A DNA stretch of 64,000 nucleotides from an uncultured Hyphomonadaceae bacterium (GTDB lineage: Bacteria > Pseudomonadota > Alphaproteobacteria > Caulobacterales > Maricaulaceae): contig CAJXPX010000007.1 in the NCBI GenBank assembly GCA_913058335.1, positions 1-64,000 on the forward strand, read 5' to 3'. This document shows, one piece after another, positions 55,921 through 64,000 of this stretch. Under the pieces are notes generated by a model. That model saw nothing but the letters and a program-made list of their open reading frames with translations, was not told the origin of the DNA and did not search any database. Position 1 is the stretch's first letter. Each line of letters opens with the position of its first letter. The position numbers and the translations under genes are program-made.

Positions 55921-58022
55921 TATTCTGCCGCCACTTTAATATCTCCGTCTGCAATCACGGCTGAACACTCCGCCATCACATTAGACGCCCGGGCTATCGG
56001 GTTTGTCATATAAAAATCAGAAATCGGATTTTTCAGAGGGTCACTGGAAAGCTCGCCATTTTCCCCTAATCCACTTAGATCGAAAGCCGCCGCATCTGCG
56101 GCTCCTGGCGCGATGTCCAGGCTCATAAACGTCGGATGGTCAGCAAAGAGTTTTTCGCGCAAAGCATGAATATCGTCGTAAGGCAGAACCTTGTTCAAAT
56201 GCCCTGACAGAGCCCGTATAATGGCCCAATCTTCCTTCGCATCGCCTTTCGGCGCAATAGCGCGGTAGCCGAGCTGTACTCGGCCTTCCATATTAACGTA
56301 AATACCGTCTTTTTCCGTATAAGCTGCGCCGGGCAGGATAATGTCAGCAACATGCGCTCCCGCATCGCCGTGATGTCCCTGATAGATCACGAAGCTGTCT
56401 TTGAGCTTGGAGGTATCCAGCTCATCCGCGCCCATCAAATAGACGGTTTCGATTTCGCCGGACGCGGCGCCTTCAAGGATCGCATCCGTAGACTTACCGC
56501 CCTCTCCCGGAATAAATCCCATATCCAAACCGGCCACACGAGACGCGGCTGTGTGAAGGACATTAAAACCATTCCAGTCGTCCCGGACAATATTGGAAGA
56601 CATAGAGCCAACCGCGTTTAGAAGAGCTGCGCCGTCTTTACCGCGCAAGGCTGCTGCCCCCACGATAACAATCGGGTTTTTCGCGTCTTTAAAGAGTTTC
56701 GCAAAGTTGGAACGCGATTTTGCGAACGTCTTCACATCCGCTGCTGATGCGCCGATATGTTCAAATTCATAGGTTAAATCAGCGGCTTCTCCGATAACGC
56801 CGACTTCCGTATTGCCGGTCAGCCAAGCTTTACGGATACGGGTATTGACCAATGGCGCTTCATGGCGCGGATTGGTCCCGATGAGCAAAATTGCATCGGC
56901 TTTTTCAACGCCGGCGATCGTGGTATTAAACAAATATTCTTGGCGGACCCCAGTTCCCAAAACAGAGCCGTCTTGACGGCAATCAATGTTTTTAATGCCC
57001 AGACCTTCAGTTAAATCTTTCATCGCTTTCATGGCTTCTGCGTCGCATAGATCACCTGCTATAACGCCGATTTTCTCAGGTGTGCCGGACATTTTCTCTG
57101 CGACCAAAGCAAGCGTTTCATCCCAGCCCGCTGCGCGGAGTTTTCCGTTTTCGCGAATATACGGCTTATCCAAACGCTGACGCGCAAGTCCGTCCCAAAC
57201 AAAACGGGTCTTATCAGAAATCCACTCTTCATTCACATCGTCATTGACAACAGGTAGGATACGCAGAACCGCGCCGCCGCGGCTGTCCACGCGAATATTG
57301 GAACCGACCGCGTCCATGACATCGATGGACTCGACCTTATTCAGCTCCCACGGGCGGGCATTAAAGGAATAAGGTTTCGAGGTCAGAGCCCCGACCGGAC
57401 AGAGGTCAATTACGTTACCGGATAGTTCTGACGTCAAAGATTGCTCTAGATAGGTCGTGATTTCGGCGTCTTCGCCGCGAGACGCCATGCCGATTTCCTG
57501 TACGCCGCCCACTTCAGTGACAAAACGAACGCAGCGCGTACACTGAATACAGCGGGTCATAATAGTATTGACGAGCGGCCCCATGAATTTGTCATCTACG
57601 GCGCGTTTATTCTCTTCAAAACGGGAGCTATCGCGGCCATAGGCCATAGCTTGGTCTTGAAGGTCACATTCGCCGCCTTGGTCACAAATCGGGCAATCAA
57701 GCGGATGGTTGATGAGCAAAAACTCCATCACGCCTTCGCGCGCTTTTTTTACGACTTCGGAATTTGTGCGAATATTGGCAGGCGTGCCGTCACGATTCGG
57801 GCGAAGGTCTTTGACCTGCAACGCGCAAGAGGCTTGCGGTTTCGGCGCGCCTTCCCATTCGACGAGGCACATGCGGCAGTTACCCGCCACGGACAGGCGT
57901 TCATGGTAACAAAAACGTGGGATTTCCGCGCCGCCATACTCTTCGCAGGCCTGCATCAGAGTGTATTCGCCCGGCACCTCATATTCAGTGCCATCAATAT
58001 TGATTTTGCGTAGGTCAGACAT
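55920..58022 (-). CDS. nuoG: NADH-quinone oxidoreductase subunit G
   Basis: A 700-residue iron-sulphur subunit. The N-terminal 2Fe-2S ferredoxin domain has [19 protein letters not shown]; a His-Cys motif [18 protein letters not shown] and [11 protein letters not shown] ligate the next clusters; the remainder is a molybdopterin-oxidoreductase-like domain without cofactor (about 220-690). The extra N7 cluster motif of E. coli is not evident. Peripheral arm of complex I. Confidence 0.97.
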   Translation of the reverse strand: MSDLRKINIDGTEYEVPGEYTLMQACEEYGGAEIPRFCYHERLSVAGNCRMCLVEWEGAPKPQASCALQVKDLRPNRDGTPANIRTNSEVVKKAREGVMEFLLINHPLDCPICDQGGECDLQDQAMAYGRDSSRFEENKRAVDDKFMGPLVNTIMTRCIQCTRCVRFVTEVGGVQEIGMASRGEDAEITTYLEQSLTSELSGNVIDLCPVGALTSKPYSFNARPWELNKVESIDVMDAVGSNIRVDSRGGAVLRILPVVNDDVNEEWISDKTRFVWDGLARQRLDKPYIRENGKLRAAGWDETLALVAEKMSGTPEKIGVIAGDLCDAEAMKAMKDLTEGLGIKNIDCRQDGSVLGTGVRQEYLFNTTIAGVEKADAILLIGTNPRHEAPLVNTRIRKAWLTGNTEVGVIGEAADLTYEFEHIGASAADVKTFAKSRSNFAKLFKDAKNPIVIVGAAALRGKDGAALLNAVGSMSSNIVRDDWNGFNVLHTAASRVAGLDMGFIPGEGGKSTDAILEGAASGEIETVYLMGADELDTSKLKDSFVIYQGHHGDAGAHVADIILPGAAYTEKDGIYVNMEGRVQLGYRAIAPKGDAKEDWAIIRALSGHLNKVLPYDDIHALREKLFADHPTFMSLDIAPGAADAAAFDLSGLGENGELSSDPLKNPISDFYMTNPIARASNVMAECSAVIADGDIKVAAE

Positions 58023-58025
58023 TCT

Positions 58026-59333
58026 TTACTCCGCCGCCTCGACAAAGACAGGTTTATTTACGCGGTAATTGTCAATGCGCTCTTCGATCTCGTGTCGGAA
58101 GTGACGGATGAGGCCCTGAATAGGCCAAGCCGCCGCATCGCCGAGGGCGCAAATTGTATGACCTTCGACCTGTTTCGTCACGTCTAGCAGCATATCAATT
58201 TCGGACGTTTCCGCCTCGCCGCGCACCATACGTTCCATGACGCGCCACATCCAGCCTGTGCCCTCGCGGCAAGGCGTACACTGGCCGCAGCTTTCATGTT
58301 TGTAGAAATAGGAAATCCGCGCAATGGCTTTCACGACGTCGGTGGATTTATCCATGACGATCATCGCCGCCGTTCCGAGACCGGATTGATTTTCGCGTAG
58401 CGCGTCAAAATCCATCAGCACTGTATCGCAAATCTCTTTCGGCAAGAGCGGAACAGAGGAGCCCCCCGGAATAACGCATTTCAGATTATCCCAACCGCCG
58501 CGCACGCCGCCGGCATAGGTTTCAATCAGCTTTTTCATTGGAATGGAAAGCGACTCTTCTACGTTACAAGGCTTATTGACGTGGCCTGAAATCGAGAAGA
58601 CTTTCGTTCCCTTATTATTGTCGCGGCCAAACTGCGTCCACCACTCTACGCCGCGGCGCAAGATAGTTGGGACAACCGCGATGGATTCGACATTATTTAC
58701 CGTTGTTGGACAGCCATAAAGACCTGCCCCCGCCGGGAAAGGAGGCTTCAATCTTGGCTGACCTTTTTTGCCCTCAAGAGATTCAAGCAGAGCCGTTTCT
58801 TCACCGCAAATATAGGCCCCTGCCCCGTGATGCATATAGATATCGAAATCCCATCCGGAGCCGCAGGCGTTTTTACCGACAAGACCGGCCGCATAGGCTT
58901 CGTCAATGGCGGCTTGGAGGCGCTGGCGCTCAAGAATATATTCGCCGCGCACATAAATGTAACAGGCCTTTGCCTGCATGGCGAAAGAGGCCACGAGACA
59001 GCCTTCGATCAGCAAATGCGGTTCATGGCGAAGCATGTCGCGGTCTTTACAAGAGCCCGGCTCTGACTCGTCGGCGTTAACGACAAGGTAGTGAGGACGC
59101 ACGCCGACTTCTTTGGGCATAAAGGACCATTTCAGACCTGTTGGGAAGCCCGCGCCGCCGCGCCCGCGAAGGCCTGAAGACTTGACTTGATCGATAATCC
59201 AGTCACGTCCCTGCGATAAAATTGCCTCTGTACCAAGCCATGCCCCGCGGTCGCGCGCAGCATCGAGACTCCAGTCCTGAAGCCCATATAGGTTTGTAAA
59301 AATTCGGTCTTTATCTTGAAGGAGATCTGCCAT
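58026..59333 (-). CDS. nuoF: NADH-quinone oxidoreductase subunit F
   Basis: A 435-residue flavoprotein that oxidises NADH. FMN/NADH-binding [40 protein letters not shown], and the N3 cluster ligands [12 protein letters not shown] plus [16 protein letters not shown] are all present. It lies 2 bases downstream of nuoE. Confidence 0.98.
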   Translation of the reverse strand: MADLLQDKDRIFTNLYGLQDWSLDAARDRGAWLGTEAILSQGRDWIIDQVKSSGLRGRGGAGFPTGLKWSFMPKEVGVRPHYLVVNADESEPGSCKDRDMLRHEPHLLIEGCLVASFAMQAKACYIYVRGEYILERQRLQAAIDEAYAAGLVGKNACGSGWDFDIYMHHGAGAYICGEETALLESLEGKKGQPRLKPPFPAGAGLYGCPTTVNNVESIAVVPTILRRGVEWWTQFGRDNNKGTKVFSISGHVNKPCNVEESLSIPMKKLIETYAGGVRGGWDNLKCVIPGGSSVPLLPKEICDTVLMDFDALRENQSGLGTAAMIVMDKSTDVVKAIARISYFYKHESCGQCTPCREGTGWMWRVMERMVRGEAETSEIDMLLDVTKQVEGHTICALGDAAAWPIQGLIRHFRHEIEERIDNYRVNKPVFVEAAE

Positions 59334-59335
59334 GA

Positions 59336-60571
59336 TTATGCCTTACCCTTCTTCTTTGCCGTCGGCTTTTTCGCAGAAGTCTTTTTCTTGTCAGCAGTCT
59401 GCGACTTGGCCGCCTTTTTCTCAGCGGCTTTCAGGTCGCGGTCCAGAGCCTTGGCTTGTTTAACCCACCCGTCACGCTTTATACGGCCCGGGAATTTCTT
59501 GACCGTCTCTTCAACCTGCTTGACGTCCGCCGCCTTCCAAGCGCCGATCTGGCGATAGTAATAAACGCCTTTTTCATTCAGGTCGCGCTCGAAGGCAGGG
59601 CCGATACCCTTGATTTTCTTCAAATCGTCTTTGGGGCCATCTGTCGGACCATCTTCGTAGAGAAGCTGAATATCTTTTTTCTGCTTTGCCTTCGCCTCGG
59701 TTTCGTCTTTTGTCATCCGCTTTGGTGCAGATTTAGACGCCCGGGCAGGCTTCCCGGCGAATGGTTCGTCATCCACGAGGCCTTCGGACAAATCTTTGCC
59801 GACATTATCGCCGCGCTTTTTCGGGTCCTGGCTAGCTTTCAGCTCTGGATCCACCCAGCCGCCGCGTGTCGCGCGTCTTTCTTTGGGATCCCATTCATAA
59901 TAATTGAGGCTTGTCTTTTTATCGGCATTGGGGAGCTGAACCATCTTGGTCGTATGATAAGGCGCCTGCCCCTTCAGAGTAAGCGGGCCACCTTCAGGCT
60001 CTGACGTATGACGACCGCTTTGCGACCCCGGCTTAGGTTCTTTTCCGGCGACCAACTCATCGAGGACATTTTCAAGCGACTCCGCTGTGAGGTCCTCATA
60101 ATAATGATCGCTCTCGGCATTCGAAATCTGAACCATGGGTGCATTGGCGCAAGAGCCGAGACATTCAACTTCGAGCCAGGACAGTTTGCCGTCTTCCGAC
60201 AGTGTATTTTGTGGCCCGATTTTGGCCTTGAGCATAGCTTTCAACTCGTCAGAGCCCCGCAACCAGCAGGGCGTCGTGCCGCAGAGCTGGATGAAATGCG
60301 TGCCGACAGGCTTGAGGTTAAACATCGTGTAAAAAGTCGCGACTTCGTAAACGCGGATATAGGCCATGCCGAGCATATCGCCGACGAGGCGCAAAGCTTT
60401 CTCCGGCAACCAGCCATCGCCGTCTTTCTGAACAATCCAGAGCGCCGGGATCAGAGCAGAACGCTGTCGTCCTTCAGGATATTTCGCCACCCACTTTTCG
60501 ATTTCTGCCTTCGCTTTGGCGGAGATTGAAAACTCGTCAGGTTGTCTTATGGCAAGACGTCTTGCACTCAT
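59336..60571 (-). CDS. nuoE: NADH-quinone oxidoreductase subunit E with long C-terminal extension
   Basis: A 411-residue protein; NuoE proper is about residues 1-175. The 2Fe-2S (N1a) ligands are in [11 protein letters not shown] and [12 protein letters not shown]. After it come a low-complexity linker (about 180-310, rich in Lys, Asp and Pro), a helix-hairpin-helix domain (about 312-376: [20 protein letters not shown], then GWVKQAKAL) and a lysine/alanine-rich basic tail (about 377-411). Extended NuoE proteins are known in some alphaproteobacteria, and the same domain ends S2 here. Its start overlaps the nuoD stop by 4 bases. Confidence 0.95.
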   Translation of the reverse strand: MSARRLAIRQPDEFSISAKAKAEIEKWVAKYPEGRQRSALIPALWIVQKDGDGWLPEKALRLVGDMLGMAYIRVYEVATFYTMFNLKPVGTHFIQLCGTTPCWLRGSDELKAMLKAKIGPQNTLSEDGKLSWLEVECLGSCANAPMVQISNAESDHYYEDLTAESLENVLDELVAGKEPKPGSQSGRHTSEPEGGPLTLKGQAPYHTTKMVQLPNADKKTSLNYYEWDPKERRATRGGWVDPELKASQDPKKRGDNVGKDLSEGLVDDEPFAGKPARASKSAPKRMTKDETEAKAKQKKDIQLLYEDGPTDGPKDDLKKIKGIGPAFERDLNEKGVYYYRQIGAWKAADVKQVEETVKKFPGRIKRDGWVKQAKALDRDLKAAEKKAAKSQTADKKKTSAKKPTAKKKGKA

Positions 60572-61764
60572 CGGTCAATCTCTCCGAACACGATGTCGAG
60601 CGACCCGAGGATCGCGGAGACATCGGCGAGCATATGCCCTTTATTTAGATAATCCATAGCGGCCAAATGCGGGAATCCCGGGGCGCGGATTTTACAGCGG
60701 TAAGGCTTATTCGATCCGTCAGAGACGAGATAGACGCCAAACTCACCTTTCGGCGCTTCGACGGCCGTGTAAACTTCACCCTTAGGTACATGGAAGCCCT
60801 CAGTATAAAGCTTGAAATGGTGGATAAGCGCTTCCATGCTTTGCTTCATCACGGCGCGGCGCGGTGGTACAAATTTATTATCCTCGGTCATCACCGGGCC
60901 CTTAGGCATTTTCTCAAGACATTGCTGCATGATCTTCACAGATTCATACATTTCATCGACACGGCAGAGATAACGATCATAACAATCGCCGTTTTTGCCG
61001 AGCGGAATTTTGAAATCGAGCTCTGAATAGACTTCATAAGGTTGTGTCCGACGCAGATCCCACGGAATACCTGAGCCGCGCACCAAAATGCCGGAAAAGC
61101 CCCAATCATAGCAATCCTGTTTGGACACCACGCCAATATCAACATTCCGCTGCTTGAAAATCCGATTTTCTGTTAGCAGCGTTTCAATATCTTTGAGTTT
61201 TTGCGGAAATTGTTCGCACCACACAGCCAAGTCATTAAGCAAAGCCTCCGGCAAATCCTGATGCACTCCGCCAGGGCGGAAATAATTGGCATGCATACGG
61301 GAGCCGCAAGCACGCTCGTAAAACACCATGAGTTTTTCACGCTCTTCAAAGCCCCAGACAGGGGGCGTAAGAGCCCCGACATCCATGGCCTGTGTCGTGA
61401 CATTTAGAAGGTGCGAGAGAATACGTCCGATTTCAGAATAAAGAACACGGATAAATTGCGCACGGCGCGGCACGCCAATATTGGCCAGCTTTTCAATCGC
61501 GAGGCAGAAAGCATGCTCTTGATTCATCGGCGCGACATAATCGAGACGGTCAAAATACGGAATGGCTTGCAAATAGGTTTTGTGCTCGATCAGTTTTTCC
61601 GTACCGCGATGAAGCAGACCGATATGCGGATCAACGCGCTCAACAATCTCGCCCTCTAACTCAAGGACAAGGCGCAACACGCCATGGGCCGCAGGATGCT
61701 GCGGGCCGAAATTGATGGTGAAGTTACGGTCGTCACCTTCGAGGATAGCTTCTTGTTTGCTCAT
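60568..61764 (-). CDS. nuoD: NADH-quinone oxidoreductase subunit D
   Basis: A 398-residue 49-kDa-type subunit shaping the quinone site. [57 protein letters not shown] and [30 protein letters not shown] are all intact, ending [14 protein letters not shown] as usual. NuoC and NuoD are separate here, unlike the E. coli fusion. Confidence 0.98.
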   Translation of the reverse strand: MSKQEAILEGDDRNFTINFGPQHPAAHGVLRLVLELEGEIVERVDPHIGLLHRGTEKLIEHKTYLQAIPYFDRLDYVAPMNQEHAFCLAIEKLANIGVPRRAQFIRVLYSEIGRILSHLLNVTTQAMDVGALTPPVWGFEEREKLMVFYERACGSRMHANYFRPGGVHQDLPEALLNDLAVWCEQFPQKLKDIETLLTENRIFKQRNVDIGVVSKQDCYDWGFSGILVRGSGIPWDLRRTQPYEVYSELDFKIPLGKNGDCYDRYLCRVDEMYESVKIMQQCLEKMPKGPVMTEDNKFVPPRRAVMKQSMEALIHHFKLYTEGFHVPKGEVYTAVEAPKGEFGVYLVSDGSNKPYRCKIRAPGFPHLAAMDYLNKGHMLADVSAILGSLDIVFGEIDR

Positions 61765-62360
61765 GACTTAGCCTCCTCCGCTTTCTCATCCCCAGGAAGG
61801 ATATATTTCGCGCCTTCCCATGGACTCATGAAATCGAAGCTGCGGTATTCCTGCGGCAGGTTGACCGGTTCATAGACAACGGATTTGCGTTCTTCGTCAT
61901 AACGAACTTCGACAAAGCCGGAGAGCGGGAAGTCCTTGCGGAGCGGATACCCCTCAAAACCGTAATCAGTCAGCAGGCGTCGCATATCAGGATGTTCGTC
62001 AAATGCTATACCATACATATCAAAGGCTTCGCGCTCATACCAATTGGCATTAGGGAAAACCTCCGCAATGGAATGGATAGGAATCTCTTCGTCAGTCGTC
62101 ACCTTGATTCGGATGCGCGTATTATGCGCCATGGACATCATATGATAAACAACGTCAAAGCGGCGCTCGCGGGCGGGATAGTCCACGCCGCAAATATCGA
62201 TTAAAGAGGTGAATTTGCAAATCGGGTCATCCCGCAAAAAAGTGATGACCTTCACGATTTCGGCGCGGCGCGCATTAATGGTCAGCTCCCCAAAGGAGAT
62301 TTCCGCAGAATTTACGGCATCGTCCATTTGGTCGACAATATGGTCTCTCAGATCTTCCAT
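61761..62360 (-). CDS. nuoC: NADH-quinone oxidoreductase subunit C
   Basis: A 199-residue 30-kDa-type subunit. Conserved [33 protein letters not shown] and [44 protein letters not shown] 62360 lies 2 bases after the nuoB stop; the open frame continues back to 62447 within nuoB but that part is not family-like. Confidence 0.97.
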   Translation of the reverse strand: MEDLRDHIVDQMDDAVNSAEISFGELTINARRAEIVKVITFLRDDPICKFTSLIDICGVDYPARERRFDVVYHMMSMAHNTRIRIKVTTDEEIPIHSIAEVFPNANWYEREAFDMYGIAFDEHPDMRRLLTDYGFEGYPLRKDFPLSGFVEVRYDEERKSVVYEPVNLPQEYRSFDFMSPWEGAKYILPGDEKAEEAKS

Positions 62361-62362
62361 GA

Positions 62363-62935
62363 CTATCTCTGAATATTGCCTTCGCGGCGGATTTTCTTCT
62401 GCAACTGCAAGATACCGTAAACGAGCGCTTCGGCTGTCGGAGGACATCCTGGCACATAGACATCGACAGGCACGATGCGATCACAACCACGCACGACCGC
62501 GTAGGAATAGTGGTAATACCCACCTCCATTGGCGCAGGAGCCCATAGAGATCACATAGCGCGGGTTTGGCATCTGGTCATAAACTTTGCGAAGTGCGGGC
62601 GCCATTTTATTGGTGAGCGTTCCCGCCACGATCATCACATCGGATTGGCGGGGGGACGCGCGAGGCGCAAAACCGAACCGCTCTACATCATAGCGAGGCA
62701 TAGAGGCCTGCATCATTTCAACCGCGCAGCACGCCAGACCAAAGGTCATCCACATGAGAGAGCCTGTACGTGCCCAAGTCACGAGATCATCAGACGCAGC
62801 AGTAATAAAGCCTTTATCGGCGAGCTGATTGCTCATGCCGTCAAAAAACGGGTCATGCTTTTTAGGGTCGTAAGCGGGCGAGCCCAAATCACGGGCTGCT
62901 TCGCCGTAATTATTTTCGGGTGTGAGGATAGCCAT
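62363..62935 (-). CDS. nuoB: NADH-quinone oxidoreductase subunit B
   Basis: A 190-residue subunit with the last cluster (N2) before quinone. Its adjacent cysteines are in [10 protein letters not shown], with the others in [10 protein letters not shown] and [11 protein letters not shown]. Length normal, and the N-terminal 35 residues are variable as in relatives. 9 bases from nuoA. Confidence 0.98.
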   Translation of the reverse strand: MAILTPENNYGEAARDLGSPAYDPKKHDPFFDGMSNQLADKGFITAASDDLVTWARTGSLMWMTFGLACCAVEMMQASMPRYDVERFGFAPRASPRQSDVMIVAGTLTNKMAPALRKVYDQMPNPRYVISMGSCANGGGYYHYSYAVVRGCDRIVPVDVYVPGCPPTAEALVYGILQLQKKIRREGNIQR

Positions 62936-62944
62936 AGTTCTCTC

Positions 62945-63310
62945 CTATTCCCAGTCCAGTGCGCCGCGCTGCCATGCATAAGCCAGGCCTGCCGCCAGTT
63001 CCGCAAGGAAAATCATCACGACCGCCCACCCCCAAAAATCGACCTGATCAAGCGTCACGGCGTAGGGAAAAAGGAAGGCGACCTCAATATCGAAAATAAT
63101 AAACAAGATCGCAACGAGATAAAATCTCACGTCGAATTTCATTCGCGAATCATCAAAGGCATTAAAACCGCATTCATATGTCGATATTTTTTCGGCGTCA
63201 GGGTTGGACGGAGCAAAGATTTTAGCCGCACCCAGAAATACCAGACTGAGGGCCGTGGCGATCGCAAAAAGGATGATAACCGGCAGATATTCCAGCAAAA
63301 ACTCGTTCAT
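62945..63310 (-). CDS. nuoA: NADH-quinone oxidoreductase subunit A
   Basis: A 121-residue three-helix membrane subunit, first gene of the operon. [41 protein letters not shown] is the diagnostic loop and helix. The ATG is at 63310; the presumed operon promoter lies about 160 bases upstream. Confidence 0.98.
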   Translation of the reverse strand: MNEFLLEYLPVIILFAIATALSLVFLGAAKIFAPSNPDAEKISTYECGFNAFDDSRMKFDVRFYLVAILFIIFDIEVAFLFPYAVTLDQVDFWGWAVVMIFLAELAAGLAYAWQRGALDWE

Positions 63311-63464
63311 GACAGCTCTTATTACTTGTCTTATTACGCGGGATAAATGCGAGACGAAAACAGTCCGGACTCACAGTTACACAATGTCCACAATCCGGCG
63401 GAACCTAGAGACGTGACCACAGAATTGCAACAGTCCTTTAACGTGAAAACCACAGCTTTTCCAA

Positions 63465-63500
63465 TGCGACAATTACACTAAATATGCGAATAAGTCGCAA
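63465..63500 (-). promoter_or_regulatory. Probable nuo operon promoter flanked by a 6-bp inverted repeat
   Basis: On the minus strand TTGCGA (63500-63495), 17 bases, TGTAAT (63477-63472). TGCGAC (63465-63470) and GTCGCA (63494-63499) are exact reverse complements bracketing the promoter from -35 to the start point. A further 10-bp palindrome AGTCCGGACT (63362-63371) lies in the leader. Together they suggest regulated transcription of complex I. Confidence 0.4.
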
Positions 63501-63526
63501 TAAAAGAAAGGCTTAGAGAGCTCTTA

Positions 63527-64000
63527 TTAATCATCTTTTGTCACCGGCAGAATGAGCATGTCCCCGACCTCAACTGTTTTGGGCTGGGAGACAGCATAGG
63601 TTACGGCTCTGGCAATATCATCCGGCCTCAGCGCGTCGGGCTTCTCATCATCGAAAAAGGCCGTATCGACCATGCCCGGCTCGATAAGGGTCACTCTACA
63701 TCCCGCCCCCTTTAACTCGCCCCGCAGATTATAGGCTAGCGCGTTAGCGGCATGTTTGGAAACGGAATACATGGACCCGTCCAGATAGCGGCGCCCTGCC
63801 ACGGAGCCTGTCACCACGACATGACCCTCAGCCTTTTTAATATAGGGCAAAGCAGCCTGAACTGTCTTGGCGAGACCCATAATATTTATATCGACAATCG
63901 CCTGCCAGCTATCCTGAGGCGCTTCGGAAAATCCGCCGGGTTTGCCGCCCGTCCCCGCATTGGCAAAGACGGCATCGATCTGGCCAAATGTGTCATTGGC
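63527..64000 (-). CDS. Short-chain dehydrogenase/reductase, 5' end outside the window
   Basis: The frame is open to the window edge; 157 C-terminal residues are visible. The classical SDR features are the NAG motif (VFANAGTGGKPGGF), the catalytic Ser in VVTGSVAGRRYLDGS and the Tyr-Lys pair in MYSVSKHAANAL, then IEPGMVDTAFF. The N-terminal Rossmann glycine motif lies outside. The short C-terminus (ending VGDMLILPVTKDD) resembles the YdfG-like branch that oxidises 3-hydroxy acids, but the substrate cannot be fixed. Confidence 0.93.
   Translation of the reverse strand, partial: ANDTFGQIDAVFANAGTGGKPGGFSEAPQDSWQAIVDINIMGLAKTVQAALPYIKKAEGHVVVTGSVAGRRYLDGSMYSVSKHAANALAYNLRGELKGAGCRVTLIEPGMVDTAFFDDEKPDALRPDDIARAVTYAVSQPKTVEVGDMLILPVTKDD

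Noticed and set aside
59336-60060. NuoE tail as a separate gene or a frameshifted fusion
   Set aside because: The frame is continuous without an internal ribosome site, and extended NuoE proteins are known in related bacteria.
1-64000. CRISPR array, insertion sequence, prophage, biosynthetic cluster
   Set aside because: No regularly spaced repeats, transposase, integrase, phage structural gene or synthase was seen anywhere in the window.

Overview
This 64 kb window reads as an ordinary chromosomal segment of an alphaproteobacterium. The gene order (tpiA / ppiD-trpEGDC-lexA / comEC / gltX-gltA / lpxB-lpxI-lpxA-fabZ-lpxD-ompH-bamA-rseP-dxr-cdsA-uppS-frr-pyrH-tsf-rpsB / dnaE-lolD-lolC-proS / DUF1467-mce-rnj-coaX-birA-nuoN...nuoA) is the one I know from Caulobacterales and Hyphomonadales relatives. 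LexA boxes of the alphaproteobacterial GTTC-N7-GTTC type, a short ProS, LpxI instead of LpxH, a single LolC-type permease and a NuoE with a helix-hairpin-helix tail all fit that group. Base composition looks intermediate by eye, lower in G+C than classical Caulobacter; a marine Robiginitomaculum/Hellea-like lineage is a guess only.

Layout. 1-9,100: accessory genes, mostly on the minus strand: a VOC protein, a pair of overlapping exported amidohydrolases (one without its metal-binding histidines), a DsbA-like isomerase, a FadL porin, three proteins of families that act on gamma-glutamyl bonds, and tpiA. 9,177-16,503 (+): ppiD, the trpEGDC genes, an AT-rich gene for an unknown membrane protein, and lexA. 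16,652-18,790 (-): comEC. 18,819-21,576 (+): gltX and gltA. 21,596-36,778 (-): a very long run from rpsB and tsf through pyrH, frr, isoprenoid and phospholipid genes, outer-membrane assembly and lipid A synthesis down to lpxB. 37,027-44,179 (-): dnaE, a newly noticed 31-codon ORF, lolD, lolC and proS. 44,297-63,310 (-): all fourteen complex I genes nuoA-N, followed by birA, coaX, rnj, mce and a DUF1467 gene. 63,527-64,000 (-): an SDR gene cut by the window edge. I saw no tRNA, rRNA, insertion sequence, prophage or CRISPR array.

How it fits together. The rpsB-to-lpxB run joins translation (S2, EF-Ts, RRF), UMP kinase, isoprenoid carrier synthesis (Dxr, UppS), phospholipid precursor synthesis (CdsA) and the outer-membrane pathway (BamA, Skp, RseP, Lpx enzymes, FabZ). 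LolD/LolC adds lipoprotein release. The nuo block encodes the whole NADH dehydrogenase.

The most interesting item is at 40,544-40,703: an unlisted 31-codon ORF for a one-helix, methionine-rich membrane peptide. It sits behind a core promoter overlapped by a perfect LexA box built almost exactly like the lexA promoter in this same window. It looks like an SOS-induced small membrane protein, in the style of the Caulobacter division inhibitor SidA, placed directly upstream of the replicative polymerase gene dnaE. Other points worth a look are a degenerate acyl-carrier-like domain joined to two membrane helices between trpC and lexA, the same helix-hairpin-helix tail on both ribosomal protein S2 and NuoE, and several perfect inverted repeats that look like operators.
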